From Anthopleura xanthogrammica (Eukaryota > Cnidaria > Anthozoa > Actiniaria > Actiniidae), in NCBI GenBank assembly GCA_964019055.1, contig OZ025219.1, positions 10,309,388-10,373,387 on the forward strand: DNA of 64,000 nucleotides, written 5' to 3'. A program made the position numbers and the translations under genes. Under the pieces are notes generated by a model that saw nothing but the letters and a program-made list of their open reading frames with translations, ran no database searches and was not told the origin of the DNA. Positions 35,699 through 47,402 of this stretch are shown here, in pieces. Each line of letters begins with the position of its first letter. Position 1 is the first letter of the stretch.

Positions 35699-37522
35699 GC
35701 GCGTGTTGGATTTGACGCTCAAACTAGACCTAAGATTTAACGATCAGTGCTTTCTTTTTTTTTTTTTTTTTTTTTTTTTTTTAGTCTATCTTTGACATCT
35801 CGCAATTTTTTCCATAATTTTGCTTTTATCATAATTTAAACCAACATTGCTTAGGCTTTTGGGTCCGCATTGTTGTGTAAATCTGTTGGAAATTTTTCAA
35901 TAAAGTTGTCCATAATAATAATATTATAGCAATTGTTTCTTACAATATAAAATGGCACCAAAGGTGAAATACTTCATATTTACAATGTATAAAGAAATAA
36001 GATAAAATCAACTTGTAAAACTTTCGATATTTATTCTCTAAGAGTTTCAGTTCAGTCCAGATCATGTGTAAAATCATCTAGCATCATACTGACCTCGTGT
36101 TTGTGTCCGGCAGTGACCTGATCGATAGTCCCGCATAAGAACGTAAAGTTCAAATCAGTAAAGTCCTTTTTTGGTAGTTAAGCTTAGTTTAGGATCCCAA
36201 GAGACTCGTATTTAAGTCAAAGAGCTAGAAATTTACATACTAGTTACTAAAGCAGTCCAGCGAATGATTGAAGCAAGGAATCGAAGATAAGCTGAATTAA
36301 CTCACAGAATTGTAAGTAAAATTAATTTTCGGTTGAATTATCGCTTATTCCTAGAAGCATAATATTTAACAATTCATTCGACGAAGTCCAGGTGATCATC
36401 CGTAAATATTTACAGAGACGTATTCGAGATAAACATTCACTGATGATCAGATCCTGAAGTGAATAATTGTTTTAGTATCATTACACGGGGGATTATTCGA
36501 AAACATTGATTTATTTCTAAAATGTAGATATTATTCGTATTTTGAAAGAGGTTCGTATCAACAAATGAAGCGCGCTGATTCTATATTAACCTGGGCCCGG
36601 TTGTACGAAGGGTGGATAGCTAGCGCTATCCGACGGACAAATCTTATCCAGTGGATAAATTTATTGGATAACAACATCGACTTATCCACTGGATAAGGAT
36701 TTATCCATCGGATAGCGCTATCCACCCTTCATACAACCAGGTCCTGTAGATGATTATAGAGAAATATTCGACTTTGAGGTTTAATATGAATTCAAGTACA
36801 ATAATAAGTAAGAAAAAGGTTGAGTTTATTACCTTTATCATGTATTCATCATTATTGTGCGCGTTCACAATAACATTAACTGCTAATAACGGCCCTGATA
36901 AGGACGTATACTCCCGGTGAATTGTAGCAAGGGCATCCACAAAGCTCCAGTTCTTTTCATTCCATTCTCCAGTCATACTCCACGTACCCAGGTCTTGGAT
37001 CAGTTGTTTTAAAGGAACATCAGCGACAGCTTCAACAGCAGTCGAGTTTAAACAAGACTGGTAGATATCCGATGGTATTCGCATGAGTTGAGTACTTGCA
37101 GCTGGGATGTTGTTGATTCCTGTCTCTAACTTATGCTTTAAAACCTCATTTATCTTGTCTTTAACTTTGGAAAAAGGGATGACGTACGGCTTACCGCTTG
37201 GTATAGGATTGTTATTGATCCACCCTCCACAGACATATTGATAGAAGTCTGTACAAGGGTCTGCAGATAGATTCATTGCTGATTTAACACGTGAGGCTGC
37301 CTTGATACACTCCTGAGTCCTACATACTCTACGGCTTGCACTTGTTGTTCGAGTTTCTCCATTAGTGTTTCCACTTTCATCAACGTCTTCCATGTCAATC
37401 AATCTTGCTTGGAAAGTTTCTACGTGTATCAGGAACATCAACAGTGCTATGAACAGACGACATACCAATGTTTGTGCTAACATAGTCTTTTTTCGACCGT
37501 TGCCAAAGATCCTCATGATCAT
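25732..37522 (-). CDS. M13 zinc metallopeptidase, neprilysin/ECE-like (17 exons, intact)
   Basis: Exons, 5' to 3': 37522-36833, 35201-35148, 35012-34896, 34549-34475, 34161-34034, 32246-32012, 31226-31128, 31038-30952, 30611-30508, 30255-30194, 28527-28473, 27973-27906, 27700-27570, 27003-26938, 26750-26652, 26461-26385, 25852-25732; all phases join to give 755 residues. It is predicted to be a type II membrane ectopeptidase: short basic tail, hydrophobic segment ~14-34, then the M13_N domain ([26 protein letters not shown]). Catalytic domain: substrate motif VNAFY (Asn540-Ala541), zinc site HEITH (582-586), third ligand and Asp in ENIAD (Glu644, Asp648), and the C-terminal CxxW end KCSIW. 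Length and motif spacing are those of neprilysin. Odd: the position of neprilysin's catalytic His711 is Ser710. There is no ATG further upstream in frame; a second ATG is two codons inside. Confidence 0.93.
26819..26848. repeat. Short (GAGGGA)n tract
   Basis: About five hexamers. The equivalent site in unit 2 is expanded to ~195 bp. Confidence 0.85.
28130..28200 (-). repeat. tRNA-like sequence, probable SINE head
   Basis: Read on the minus strand it has a perfect A box (TAGCTCAGTGG), a perfect B box (GGTTCGATTCC) and a 6/7-bp acceptor stem. The anticodon arm is weak, and C stands where T33 is expected. A non-tRNA body follows it, so a tRNA-derived SINE is more likely than a working tRNA gene. 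Confidence 0.65.
28633..28927. mobile_element. DNA-transposon/MITE with 26-bp inverted ends
   Basis: TATACCTATTTCAAAAAAGG (then TTGTCA) at the left is mirrored by TGACAACC and TTTTTTGAAATAGGTGTATA at the right. It is 295 bp long and has no coding frame. Confidence 0.8.
29567..30083. repeat. Minisatellite, ~64-bp unit, 8 copies
   Basis: Eight copies of a unit starting GAGTTACTGAACAAAGCATT and containing CACTCTTCATGCATGTGTCT. There are no variable spacers, so this is not a CRISPR array. Confidence 0.9.
31398..31933. repeat. (TGAA)n microsatellite, about 134 copies, essentially pure
   Basis: About 536 bp of uninterrupted TGAA within the intron between M13 exons 6 and 7, flanked by GGAA and GGAT tracts. 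On the minus strand it gives a spurious Ser-Phe-Ile-His open frame running into the real exon at 32,012-32,246. Unit 2 has only three TGAA-type units amid GGAA repeats at ~46,965-47,025. Confidence 0.97.
33803..33975. repeat. Imperfect (AAT)n / (GATAAT)n tract
   Basis: AT-rich trinucleotide repeat interrupted by GAT and ACT triplets, in the M13 intron upstream of exon 6. Confidence 0.9.
34208..34440. mobile_element. MITE with ATAGACCTCTTTACC ends
   Basis: ATAGACCTCTTTACC is mirrored by GGTAAAGAGGTCTAT, with inner arms around CACGTGTCATTCT / AGAATAACACGTG. A related copy lies at 40,600-40,740, and unit 2 keeps only a short remnant (~49,270-49,335). Confidence 0.75.
35449..35698. repeat. Two (AAT)n microsatellites
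   Basis: Pure AAT tracts at 35,449-35,540 and 35,630-35,698, with a poly-T tract at about 35,753-35,782. They are absent from unit 2. Confidence 0.95.
36590..36745. mobile_element. Palindromic MITE (CCTGGGCCCGGTTGTA...), unit 1 copy
   Basis: Arms CTAGCGCTATCCGACGGA and TTATCCAGTGGATAA pair with TTATCCACTGGATAA and GGATAGCGCTATCCACCCTT. The same insertion is at 50,944-51,099 in unit 2, so it predates the duplication. Confidence 0.85.
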
Positions 37523-39032
37523 AATCTCGTATATATCTTGCTTTCTGCTTCGTGTTCTCTCCACAGGTTGGTACGATTTTCTTGAATTTCAATATCTTTT
37601 GTAGTTTTGTAGAATGGTTAAAGAAAACTTTGATTACCTAATGCTGCTTATATGTTGGAGGTGGCCACTTCCAAGATTAACCACCATCACATACCTGTCT
37701 CTATGAAACAAATTATGTTGCACGTGACGAGATTTGAACTATATGTTTCCTCGTACATTTGTTGCAGATTGCGAGGCACTCACAATAGGATGTACAATTA
37801 GAAACCACGAGAATGGAAAAACTGACAAACCCCGCTCTGCTTTCAGAGAACTCTTATGAAGAAACCCATTAGTAATGTCCTTTATTTTTTAGTATACCAC
37901 TCAAGAAAGTTTAAGGATTATTTTAGCAACCTGTAATTAGCCCGGTACTCTAACCATTTTTGAAAAAAAAGCCAAATATTTGACCTGATTTTGAAAGCTC
38001 TTTGGAGATCGTCAACTGATAGATTATAACACTTTTGCTACCTTATGATTTGGTTGATATCATGCAGGCACTGATAGCATAGTTCATATCTAAGGTCATC
38101 TTCATTTTATTTCCCCTAGACAATGAACTCTTACAAAGAAACCCAGTAGCAATGTTATTGTTCAAATTGTCCATTTTTTTTGAATACCACTCAAGATCAA
38201 GATGAACTAACGAAAATGTGACATGTAAGTGGAGTGGCACTTTTGTCATTCTTGGCTTAAGAAAAAACGTCCAATGGTCCGAAAAATAACATTTGGCCGA
38301 GAAGCGAAGCTTCGATCATTTCTTTAAGATAATGTTAACTACTTTTTTTCTTGATTTATCTATTTGCCTTTCGTCAACAATGACGCCTGTTGTTGTTAGG
38401 TTACTGATCACAAACAAACATCTAACGGAAAAGTGGGATATTTGCCTCAAGTGTAGGAACAGGTCCACTTCAATGAGTTCTCCTTTCAAAAATGCAGACA
38501 TTCCGTCAAAACACGCAACGCTCTAAAAACAAAACACTTCATATTTTCCACATACATTGGAAAACGCTATCCAGAAAGGAGACATTTGAAAATGGAGTCG
38601 TAAGAGCGCAAGAAATTAAAGGGAATAACGAAACCAACTTTAAGTAGCCGCCGTCGATCTTTAACAAACAACATTAACAACAATTATTCTATGTTATACC
38701 CAGAATTGTAACTGTAAAATAAATATGTACAAAATATGATAATTAGTTTAAAATAATAAAGGTACTGGCCCTAACAAATAACTTAAAAGCTAAAAATCAG
38801 TTAGAACCAAGTAACAGGTATTGATTTAGAAAGAGTAGATGGGGCTTTTACGATTTCAAGTGTATCGCTGCGCTCACTCGTGAGAGATAATATCAACACT
38901 CCAAGATAAAATTCGTATCTCCGCGCGACCATGTAATATCCTCTTTATGTTTTCCCCCTAGTGTTTATACAAAGAAAATACAAGTGACGAGTGGGATATC
39001 CACGGTATGCCACGATAAACCATTGTATAACC

Positions 39033-39130
39033 ATTTTATCCCACACCATAGAAAATACAAATGCATAGATTTAACACGCAGTGCATGATGGGAAGGAAGA
39101 GTGAAAATTTTCTATGGTGTGGGATAAAAA
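39033..39130. repeat. Inverted repeat, TTTTATCCCACACCATAGAA arms
   Basis: Perfect 22-bp arms at 39,034-39,055 and 39,105-39,126 with a ~50-nt loop. Confidence 0.8.
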
Positions 39131-39504
39131 TAAATATGTTGTGAAAGAAAAAACGATCACACTATTAAATATAAAGGCTATAATGAGACTATTGGCGAAA
39201 AAGAATGGAAGGGAAAAAAATACAACAATAACCACAACACACCACCACCGTAACAACAGCAAGAACTACAACAACAAACTAAATAACATACAGTGGGTGC
39301 CGTGATTCTAATTCAAATGCTAATAAGACGGGTCTACTTAAGTAAGGTAATTATTGATCTGAATATGAAGAGAGGAAGTTAGACTTAATAGTTGATTGAA
39401 ATAATTTTATAGAAAGAGTTTTAGTACATTCATTCAAATTGTTCCATTCTCGAGGAACAGTGTAGCGTAAGCACAAGCCAAGCAAAAGGAAACCTGGTTG
39501 CATG

Positions 39505-39625
39505 GTTCCCTGTGGCTCATCATCAACCTTGCAGCGTGACCTCGACGATATTTCAAGATGGGCGCAAGAAAATTCCATAAACCTTAACCCGAAGAAATGT
39601 AACGAAATGCGTGTTTCGGCTAATG
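39505..39625 (+). mobile_element. LINE reverse-transcriptase fragment
   Basis: One plus-strand frame reads LQRDLDDISRWAQENS followed by INLNPKKCNEMRVS, the typical end of a non-LTR reverse-transcriptase domain. It is open only over this short stretch and has no flanking ORF, so it is a dead relic. Confidence 0.7.
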
Positions 39626-40124
39626 GATAACAACATTTATTTTTTACCTTCGCCTTTTTATAGATGAAATCAACTGAACGTAAATGAGAAAAAGAAATTG
39701 AAATCAAAATAGTGAATTGGATGACAGGGACACCACAACAGCTTTCGCCAATTACTGCAGGCCCTTGATCGAATTCTGTTAATGATAGATACAAATTATT
39801 ATGTTAAAGCTTTCGCCAATTACTGTGGGCCCATTAGTTACATCATGGATGATAAAATGACTATCCAGTCAATTTATCATCCATGGTTACATAGAGATAA
39901 TTTACCAAAGCAATAAAACATAAAAATACACATATACTAGTTTAGAGATGTGTGAAGCTTGACTTGTGGTGGAATTTAACTTGTTCTGGAGAGGCATCAT
40001 ACCACGAAATAGTAAGACCGATCTTTATCACACAAGAGCTTGGTATTCGTACGAGGTCCGAACGTAAGACGAACGTATAAGACGATGGATAAACGTTTAG
40101 ATATTGATTTGCTAACGCTATAGT

Positions 40125-40590
40125 GAGCGAGTGAGTGAGTGAGTGACACATTTGCATATTCAGACCCCTCACAATAACTCGTTTCTACGCTTCGCGTATG
40201 AAAGGGTGGTGGCATCAACGTTTGTTATTACTACGTATTGTCTGATAGAAGGTCGTGACACTCTCTACAAGTTGACAATAGCAAATGAGCTTTTTAAAAG
40301 TGTGACGCCATTCGCAAGTAAAACGACTTCCGGGTCCAAAACGAAAAACAGTTCTAAAAAGATTTTCCTTACTTTTTTTTCATGTCATAAGCAGTTAATT
40401 TGTGACCCGGAAATACGTCACAACTCTATTGGAACACTGCCATAACAATCAATGTTGCTGTGTATTTTGCATTTATGAACTAATTTGCAATCGTCATTTT
40501 ACTTGGAGATGAAAAATAATCAGAGATTTGCTGTTGCATGTTAAAGTGTAGAAAAAAAGAAATCTTGTTTGCCGGAGGTTGTTTTGGGAG
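40125..40590. repeat. Dispersed repeat, related to 16,370-16,455 and 20,649-21,065
   Basis: The left part matches 16,370-16,455 and the right part matches 20,649-21,065. This is the most complete copy in the window and shows that the two other fragments belong to one element. Confidence 0.75.
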
Positions 40591-40599
40591 TTCGATAAT

Positions 40600-40740
40600 A
40601 TTTGTTTTCCCACGTCATACCACGTGTCCTTCGAAGACACATGAATATGGATACAACTCAAACAAAGAATCTTATTCTAAAGAGAATGACACGTGGTCTG
40701 AGATTGAAAAAACATTGCGCCAAAGGTAAAGAGGTCCATA
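40600..40740. mobile_element. MITE relic related to 34,208-34,440
   Basis: Shares CACATGAATATGGATACAAC, GACACGTGGT and GGTAAAGAGGTC with the unit 1 element. Confidence 0.6.
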
Positions 40741-41244
40741 AGACTGGCCCAAGTCGTACGGACCATTGGGCTGTCGGTCATGGGCTGGGTCAACAGCGGG
40801 AACCCGGATGTGCTCTATTTTTGCAATGAAAACTAAAGACTGGCCCAGGTCGTGCCATTTCTGACATTTCCGTATCAGTTATTTTTCATTGACAAGTCCT
40901 ACACTATTAGTATAGCCTATTAGCCAAAACGATATTAATTTGGATTATTTCATAGTTAGGGTAGAGTCTCTTGAAACTTGTTCTCAGATCCGCGTATTTC
41001 TCCGTTTTCATTCTGTGTCTTTCGCTAATCTGTCCAATTTTGCACACTGTTCCTTCAACTATGATCCATTGTCTGTCCTTCTTGCTCTGAACCATTATAT
41101 CCGGTTTGTTGGCTCCGTTCCTTGGGGGGATGTCTTGCTGTATAGGAATATCCCAGAGAATCTTTGCATTTTCATTTTCGACGGAAGACGCATTATAGAA
41201 GCGTTATAGATGGAAACTTCGAGGAGCTAAGATTATATAAGGTT

Positions 41245-41275
<31 letters not shown>

Positions 41276-42908
41276 CATCATCATCATCATCATCATCATT
41301 ATTATGGTATCTTTATTTTTTTCCATTGTCGTTTTCAATTACAATAACAAGCGGGTCGTGCCTGGGCTTTGTTACTGAATATATAAATATTGCAAATTAG
41401 AATCCTTTCTTAGGTTGAATACCCATAGAATTTCTTAGTATCGCGATTCTCCGAAGTTTCATTGCGAGAGAGCCGCCAATATAAACCCGACAATTATTTT
41501 CTCTATTTTGACCAATTTAATGATGATATTTTCTTTAAAAGAAATTAAAGTATACTCTTAAGACAATAAACGTGCTTTGTGTCAATGTTTATTGCTGTTC
41601 AATGTTACATCATGATACGGGCAATCGTTGCCGAGTCTTCCTCATCAGGATCTAATGTAAAATAGTTCATCGAAAATGGGCTATTAAACTCCACACTATA
41701 CATTTAATGATTCTAAGCACACAACTCTCAACTCGCATGTTGTTAGTCAGTGTATAATATAATGATGGAAGTCATCATCAGACGAGAGAACCATCCTTAC
41801 TCCAAATAAAACATTTATGAGTCGGGTTCATCGGACTGTTTGGTTGGCAGTTGAATGCGTTGGCAAACTCGACGGAGTTCGACACTGTTCCTTTGACCCT
41901 GTGAAAAGAAACATGAATAGGAAAAGGAAGAATGGGATCGAATACGGAAATAGGAATGAGGAAATAGATCTAGAATGAGATTAAATTCGATCGGCACGTA
42001 TAGTTCGACTTTTTCTCTCTAAAGTTTCGGAAACGCATGTTTTGTAATGAGAAGAGACTTGGAGCTAGAGCCGCTTGGCTAAGCATCGAAAAGCGCTGTG
42101 ATTGGTCGGCTCGTGCGTGCACTGGACACCTGGACAGAATGAAAACGGAAATAGGAATAGGAATAAGAATGGCAATAGGAATGGGAATAAAAATAGGAAT
42201 AGGAATGGAAATGGAACAAAGGAATTTGGATTGGAATGAAAATGACTTGCATTAGATTTGTAAATAGGAAAAGCAGTAGATCAGAAAAAGAGAGGATGAA
42301 AGAGAAATATAAAGTGAAAGTGAAAATGAATTGGAATTAAAATAGAAATGAAAATGAGCTTCCGTACTGCCCTACAATATCCACTCTAGTTTTACGAAAC
42401 ACGTGCACAGTCATATCAAATATCCAACCTGAATTCCGGCTCTGAAGAGATTTGACTCGTCATGAACTGTCGTTTGAATTGATCGGTAGCGTGATAGCAC
42501 CAAGTCTGTCACATGTAAACAGAAAGAAATATCATATTAGTTCACTATACATATACCGTATAGAAATTCATCAGGAATGTATAGTAAATTGCTGCCGCAC
42601 AACACATTTGAGTAGGTTGCATTTTATCTGTCATTTTTTTAATCCGTTTTTTCCATTGAAATCAATTCCACATCGATCAATTATTATATGATTACCTGTC
42701 CAAATCTTATGTAAAATAACTGTTCATTAGTTATATGATTACCTGTCCAAATCCTATGTAAAATAACTGTTCATTAGTTACGTTCAAGCCTGGTAATAAC
42801 CATAGATCAGTGACGTTTTTCCTCGACCAATTCAAGTAAGCCTAAAAAAGTGTAAAGGTTTTAGCACGTTGTGGGAGTGATAACTGTAGACTGGGTCGCG
42901 TCTTTCCA

Positions 42909-43104
42909 GGGGGAGAGGGAGAGGGAGAGGGAGAGGGAGAGGGAGAGGGAGAGGGAGAGGGAGAGGGAGAGGGAGAGGGAGAGGGAGAGGGAGAGGGAGA
43001 GGGAGAGGGAGAGGGAGAGGGAGAGGGAGAGGGAGAGGGAGAGGGAGAGGGAGAGGGAGAGGGAGAGGGAGAGGGAGAGGGAGAGGGAGAGGGAGAGGGA
43101 GAGG
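42909..43104. repeat. (GAGGGA)n microsatellite, ~33 copies
   Basis: A pure hexamer array in the intron between the ENIAD exon and the next. The spurious Ser-Pro and Glu-Arg frames across it are not genes. Confidence 0.97.
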
Positions 43105-43916
43105 TCATTTAAAATCCTTTCTTTCAGAAAAAGTATAATTTTCTTTTCCTTATATGGATGGATGTCACGCGATCAAAGGTTTTCACTCCCAACAGCATGC
43201 AGGATTTAAAGTAGAACACTTCTTGACTTACCTTGAGAGAAGCTTTAAATCCACCATTGTCTGCAATGTTTTCACCTAGAGTACGCTTAGCTTTGATCTA
43301 AAGGAGACGATCAAAGAAAGATTCAAGAAAGGTGATCATCCAAGTCGTCCCATGTCAGCTAAGTTGGTTGGTTTTCGTTCTGACTCTGAGGATTTTTCCG
43401 GCTCTCCGGTTTTTCCTCCCTTCTCTCAAACCAACCCTAACTAATTCAAACTGGTTAGAGCTGTGCTAGTGGGTCAAACATGGACTGCATAGCGACTGCT
43501 AGAGGCGCCTTTACATGTTTTTCGTTTGACCCTGTTGTGCAGCGCCACTACTGTACTTGCGATGCGGATTAGACTGATAACAAAAGAAAGAAAGAAAGAA
43601 AGAAAGAGAGATAGAGGGAGAATTAAGAGAAGAAATGAAAAGAACCAAGAAAAAAATCACACCGAGCAAGGTGTACAAAGCTTCGAACTTTCAAGAGATA
43701 ACCAGAATCGCGATTTCTATTTTGGATTCCACAACCCAAGAAGCAAATAATTTTAACGTATTCTCACATTGGTTTCCAGGCACATGATCATTATACATCT
43801 TTGAGTAACCACGTAATTTACATGTAAGTTAATGTCTCAAAAAAAGGTCAGGGTAATGAGCCACTCACAGGATATTGTCCAAGTACTAGGTATCTCGAAT
43901 ACTGGTCGACAATACA

Positions 43917-44096
43917 ACAACAACAACAACAACAAACATCTTTATTTGGCACTCCTTATTTTACAATATAACAGAATTTAAAAGATAATTTTATAAAAAT
44001 AGATGGGCGCCAGCCATTTAGAAATAGCAGGGCTAGTCGAGCTAAATGGCTGGGTCAGAACGGAAAATTATAGAAGGAAATGTATAGTTCTATACA
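43917..44096 (-). mobile_element. 5'-truncated retroelement tail inserted in a coding exon
   Basis: 180 bp absent from unit 1 at the same point. On the minus strand it ends AATAAAGATGTTTGTTG with a (TTG)n tail. ATACA stands at both ends as the likely target duplication. It has the form of a LINE/SINE 3' end in gene orientation. Confidence 0.85.
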
Positions 44097-44574
44097 TCGA
44101 ATCTTGGCCTTGAAATTATTAAGAGAACTGTTTGTCCACCATTGAGAACTTATTTCGCCTTCTTTGTTAAACTTGCTGCCTGGAATAAAATGATAATAGA
44201 CTTTTATTATGATTTGATCAAAATTTGTCAAGGATATTAAGAAGGGCCAGAAGGGCCATATTTCATGCCTTCTTTAGATTTCAGTCGCTTTCCTTTCCTT
44301 TCCTTTCCTTTTTCTTTCTTTCTCTGCTTTATTCCTGATATTCCTTACCTGTATCATCGAATCCATGTGTTATCTCATGTCCAATGAAAAATCCAATGGC
44401 ACCAAGATTTAGCGGTCTGAAATCGATAAAGAATTGCTTTTTTGTATCGCACATTTAAATAGGTCTTGATGGAAGACAGTAGTCGTATTTAATTTCTATA
44501 CAAACAGAAAGTTATGACAGAAAAGTTATTCAGTAGACACTAGCTTGTACAGGGGCTCGGGAAAAAATACAAGT

Positions 44575-44645
44575 CCACCTGACAGGAATCAAACCCGTGA
44601 CCTTCCAGATAACGGTCAGATGCTCTACCACTGAGCTACAGGGAG
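44575..44645 (-). repeat. tRNA-like sequence, unit 2 copy
   Basis: Counterpart of 28,130-28,200. The A box is intact, but the B box has a C-to-T change (GGTTTGATTCC), consistent with a non-functional SINE head. Confidence 0.65.
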
Positions 44646-45221
44646 ACTTGTGTGGTTATGGTCACTTTACCGGGTTGATATGACAGACGGCCTGCATACT
44701 GATAGGCTCGAGTTGTCCACGTTCCGGTCGGAACGCAATATATAGATTCCAACTTCAAGATCTTTTAATAACCAAAAATTCATTTAGCAATATAGAGTAA
44801 AATACTGAGAAACCAAGTCGAGTGAAGCCAAAGAAAAACCTAATGCAAAATATTAAATGTAAACTTTCCATAATTTGTTGTTCTCGTAGCTACACTTACT
44901 TTAAGGAATCACTCTCATACACGAAGGGTGGTTGGATAGCTCCATTTGGTAAAACTAAAAACAAGACAAAAGAATAAAATAAGGAAATACCCCTCGGTCT
45001 GATTTGATCTTTTAAACCCGACAAGTCTTTTGACGATCGAGTTGTGATTATCGATTGACTAGTTTTTATTCTACTTACTAATGGTGTTACTTTCACGCAA
45101 ATAGAAAGCATTGACAGATTGAGGTGTCGCAAACCACCACCTAACAATACATGATGTGAAGGTGTTAGTGATGAATTAACAAACCAGTTACTGGATATAA
45201 GGTCTGATCAAATGAACAATA

Positions 45222-45473
45222 GCCAATGTGCATGAGCTCGAAATTCTAGCACAAAGCATAATGGGAAAGTGAGTTCTTACGTTTTTTTTTTGGCTCCTCT
45301 AAAAATTGATCTGATAATTTTTCCTTCAACATTTTCTATGGAAATAAAAGGATCTCAGCAGACGAAAATAACAGAGTAATTTTTTTCTGATAGTTCCTTT
45401 GATTTCCCTGTTACATTTTTAAAGAGCTCACTTTTCCAGAGTGCTTTGTGAGCTTTGATGCACATTGCCTATT
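45222..45473. mobile_element. Inverted-repeat element present only in unit 2
   Basis: AATAGCCAATGTGCATGAGC at the left is mirrored by GATGCACATTGCCTATT at the right, with further pairing at AGCACAAAGCA / TGCTTTGTGAGCT. Unit 1 lacks it at about 30,333. Confidence 0.75.
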
Positions 45474-46557
45474 GAGTTATTGGGAAAAAATGACCAAGGT
45501 AAAGAGCTATAACGATAGGACAGATGTGTGCACACATGTAGAAACGGACAATTGTCAGAATGAGTGAGAGGATATAGGAATGAATGGATGAATAAAGATA
45601 GGAAAAAAGGAGAGATGAAAGGAAAAAACAAGGCAGCAAGGAATGGATGAATGAATAGATAGAAGGATGAATAGATAAGTGGATGGATGAATAAGTGATT
45701 AATTAATGACGGATGAACTAACGAATGAAGGGATAGACGGATGGACGGACAAAGGAAGGAGGGAAGAAAAGTAACGGATGAATAAATGAATCAACAAATG
45801 AATAAATAAATAAAATAATTTAATTCATATATTTCAAACACTTGGATTCTTACTCATTTCTATCAGGGATAGTCCTAAAGTTCCCAAGACGCGCTCTGTT
45901 CTTTGCTTTGATTACTGCTATCCTGTTCCCGTGGAAGTTAGTATTATTGGTAATGACCTATGAAAATATGTATGTCATCAGTGGCGGATCTAGTATAATT
46001 CCAAGGGAGTAGCATTTACCTAGAAAGGCACCACATAACGTCACTTTTAGCTTTAACCTTATTCTTTATTCTTTTTATTTTCAACTCCAAAGCCGGGGGC
46101 TAGCCACCCAATCTGCACCTCCCCCTTCCTGGATTCACCGTGGATAATTTACGTTAAGTAACCGTAAAAGTATAATCATTTACCATCTTTCAGTTGTTAT
46201 TAATAATTTCTGTTTTTGTTAAGATTCCACGTACCCTGTAATCCCGGTGCATCTTTGGTCGCTATTTATAGAGAGCATACTTGCTTGCGAATAACGTAGT
46301 ATCAACGTAGTAATCAGGAAAACTAACTTCACTGTTCATAACATCAGCCTAAAGATTGAAACAATTGATTTCAGAGATCGAATGAGCATGAGGTGAAAGA
46401 AGGAGCTTATCAGCGGTAACTACCTTTGATTACGTACTTTTTCATACACTGCATTCTTGGTGGTATTGTCCAACCATGTTAATGATTTGACGTTCTCTTT
46501 AAAGGCTTTTCGTATCTCTTCTATGATGCCTTTCATCTGTGATGATAAGGATTATTG

Positions 46558-46834
46558 ATACCACTTATTAGATATTTTCTTGTGTATTACGGGCTGATAT
46601 TTTACGAGCAATGAGTAAAATGTCAGCTCGTAATACACAAGAAAATATCTAATAAGGGATTTATTATACAACTGCTTTTTGTCCCAGTGTTTATTCCTTT
46701 CTTACACTTCTAACAACCCAATAAAAAGCTGCGAATACGGCAAACCGGTTTTCAACATATATAATACGGCCTCATATTTGCTTAGTTCTCTATTCCTTAT
46801 TTGGTAAATTTACGTCACAGTTGTATAATAAAAG
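46558..46834. mobile_element. Insertion with ~40-bp-arm hairpin, only in unit 2
   Basis: Inserted between GATTATTGA and AGCAGATACTGAA. Arms CTTATTAGATATTTTCTTGT and GTATTACG pair with CGTAATAC and ACAAGAAAATATCTAATAAG (46,565-46,657). TTATTATACAACTG / CAGTTGTATAATAA pair further out. Confidence 0.75.
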
Positions 46835-47402
46835 CAGATACTGAATAGATTATCGAATGAATGAAAGAATGAAAGAGGAAGGAAGGAAAAGTTGGAGGGA
46901 AGGAAGGAGAGATGGACTGAGGAAGGAAAGAAGGAAGGAAGGCAGGAAGGAAGGCAGAAAGGATTGAATGAATGAATGAAGGAAGGAAGGAAGGAAGGAA
47001 GGAAGGAATGAATGAATGAATGATGGATGGATGGATGGGTTGGTGGATGTTTGGATGCATGGATCCTTCACTTACCATATTTCTGTTCTGTAACACTTTG
47101 TTATAATTGTCCCTTACGTATGACGCGCCTATGATGTCCCCAACTGAACGTCTATTATTAGTGTATCCCATACAGGTCTTCGATCGTTCCCCTTCGCCTC
47201 TAATCCCACTTGTACCTCGTTTATATAGTGAGCTTGCATTTCTATAGGACCTTGACATGTAGGGCATCTCATCCTGGATTACATACCACACAAGATAGTT
47301 GGCCAAGTCACTATAGGGTGATAAATAAAGTTACAATTCTTGTCATTAGTTATTGAATATTGTAACAAAATGCACGGGAAATAAGTAGACAAGGGATTGA
47401 GG

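Larger units (their letters stand above)
25501..38856. repeat. Segmental duplication, unit 1 (13.4 kb)
   Basis: Begins TACTCTTAAGACAAT and ends GGGGCTTTTACGATTT. The same start and end, and nearly everything between, recur in direct orientation at 41,553-54,141. Exons are very similar between units, and differences are concentrated in transposon insertions and simple-repeat lengths. Each unit carries one M13 peptidase gene. Confidence 0.95.
38857..41552. other. Spacer between the two duplicated segments
   Basis: About 2.7 kb with no gene. It holds an inverted repeat (39,033-39,130), a LINE reverse-transcriptase scrap (39,505-39,625), a dispersed repeat (40,125-40,590), a MITE (40,600-40,740) and an ATT/ATC tract at about 41,246-41,305. 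The remainder shows nothing recognisable. Confidence 0.8.

Noticed and set aside
36060..36175. Candidate M13 exon containing an IDQ-type phrase
   Set aside because: The phrase does not fit the M13 alignment. The exon at 35,148-35,201 (IEQAGPKL) supplies that region with correct phase and splice sites.
38293..38526. Small open frame conserved in both duplicated units (also near 53,600-53,870)
   Set aside because: Conservation follows from the recent duplication; there is no start context, splice link or recognisable domain on either strand.
42842..43209. Ser-Pro and Glu-Arg repeat frames
   Set aside because: Pure hexanucleotide repeat in an intron; no splice or start signal and no counterpart in unit 1.
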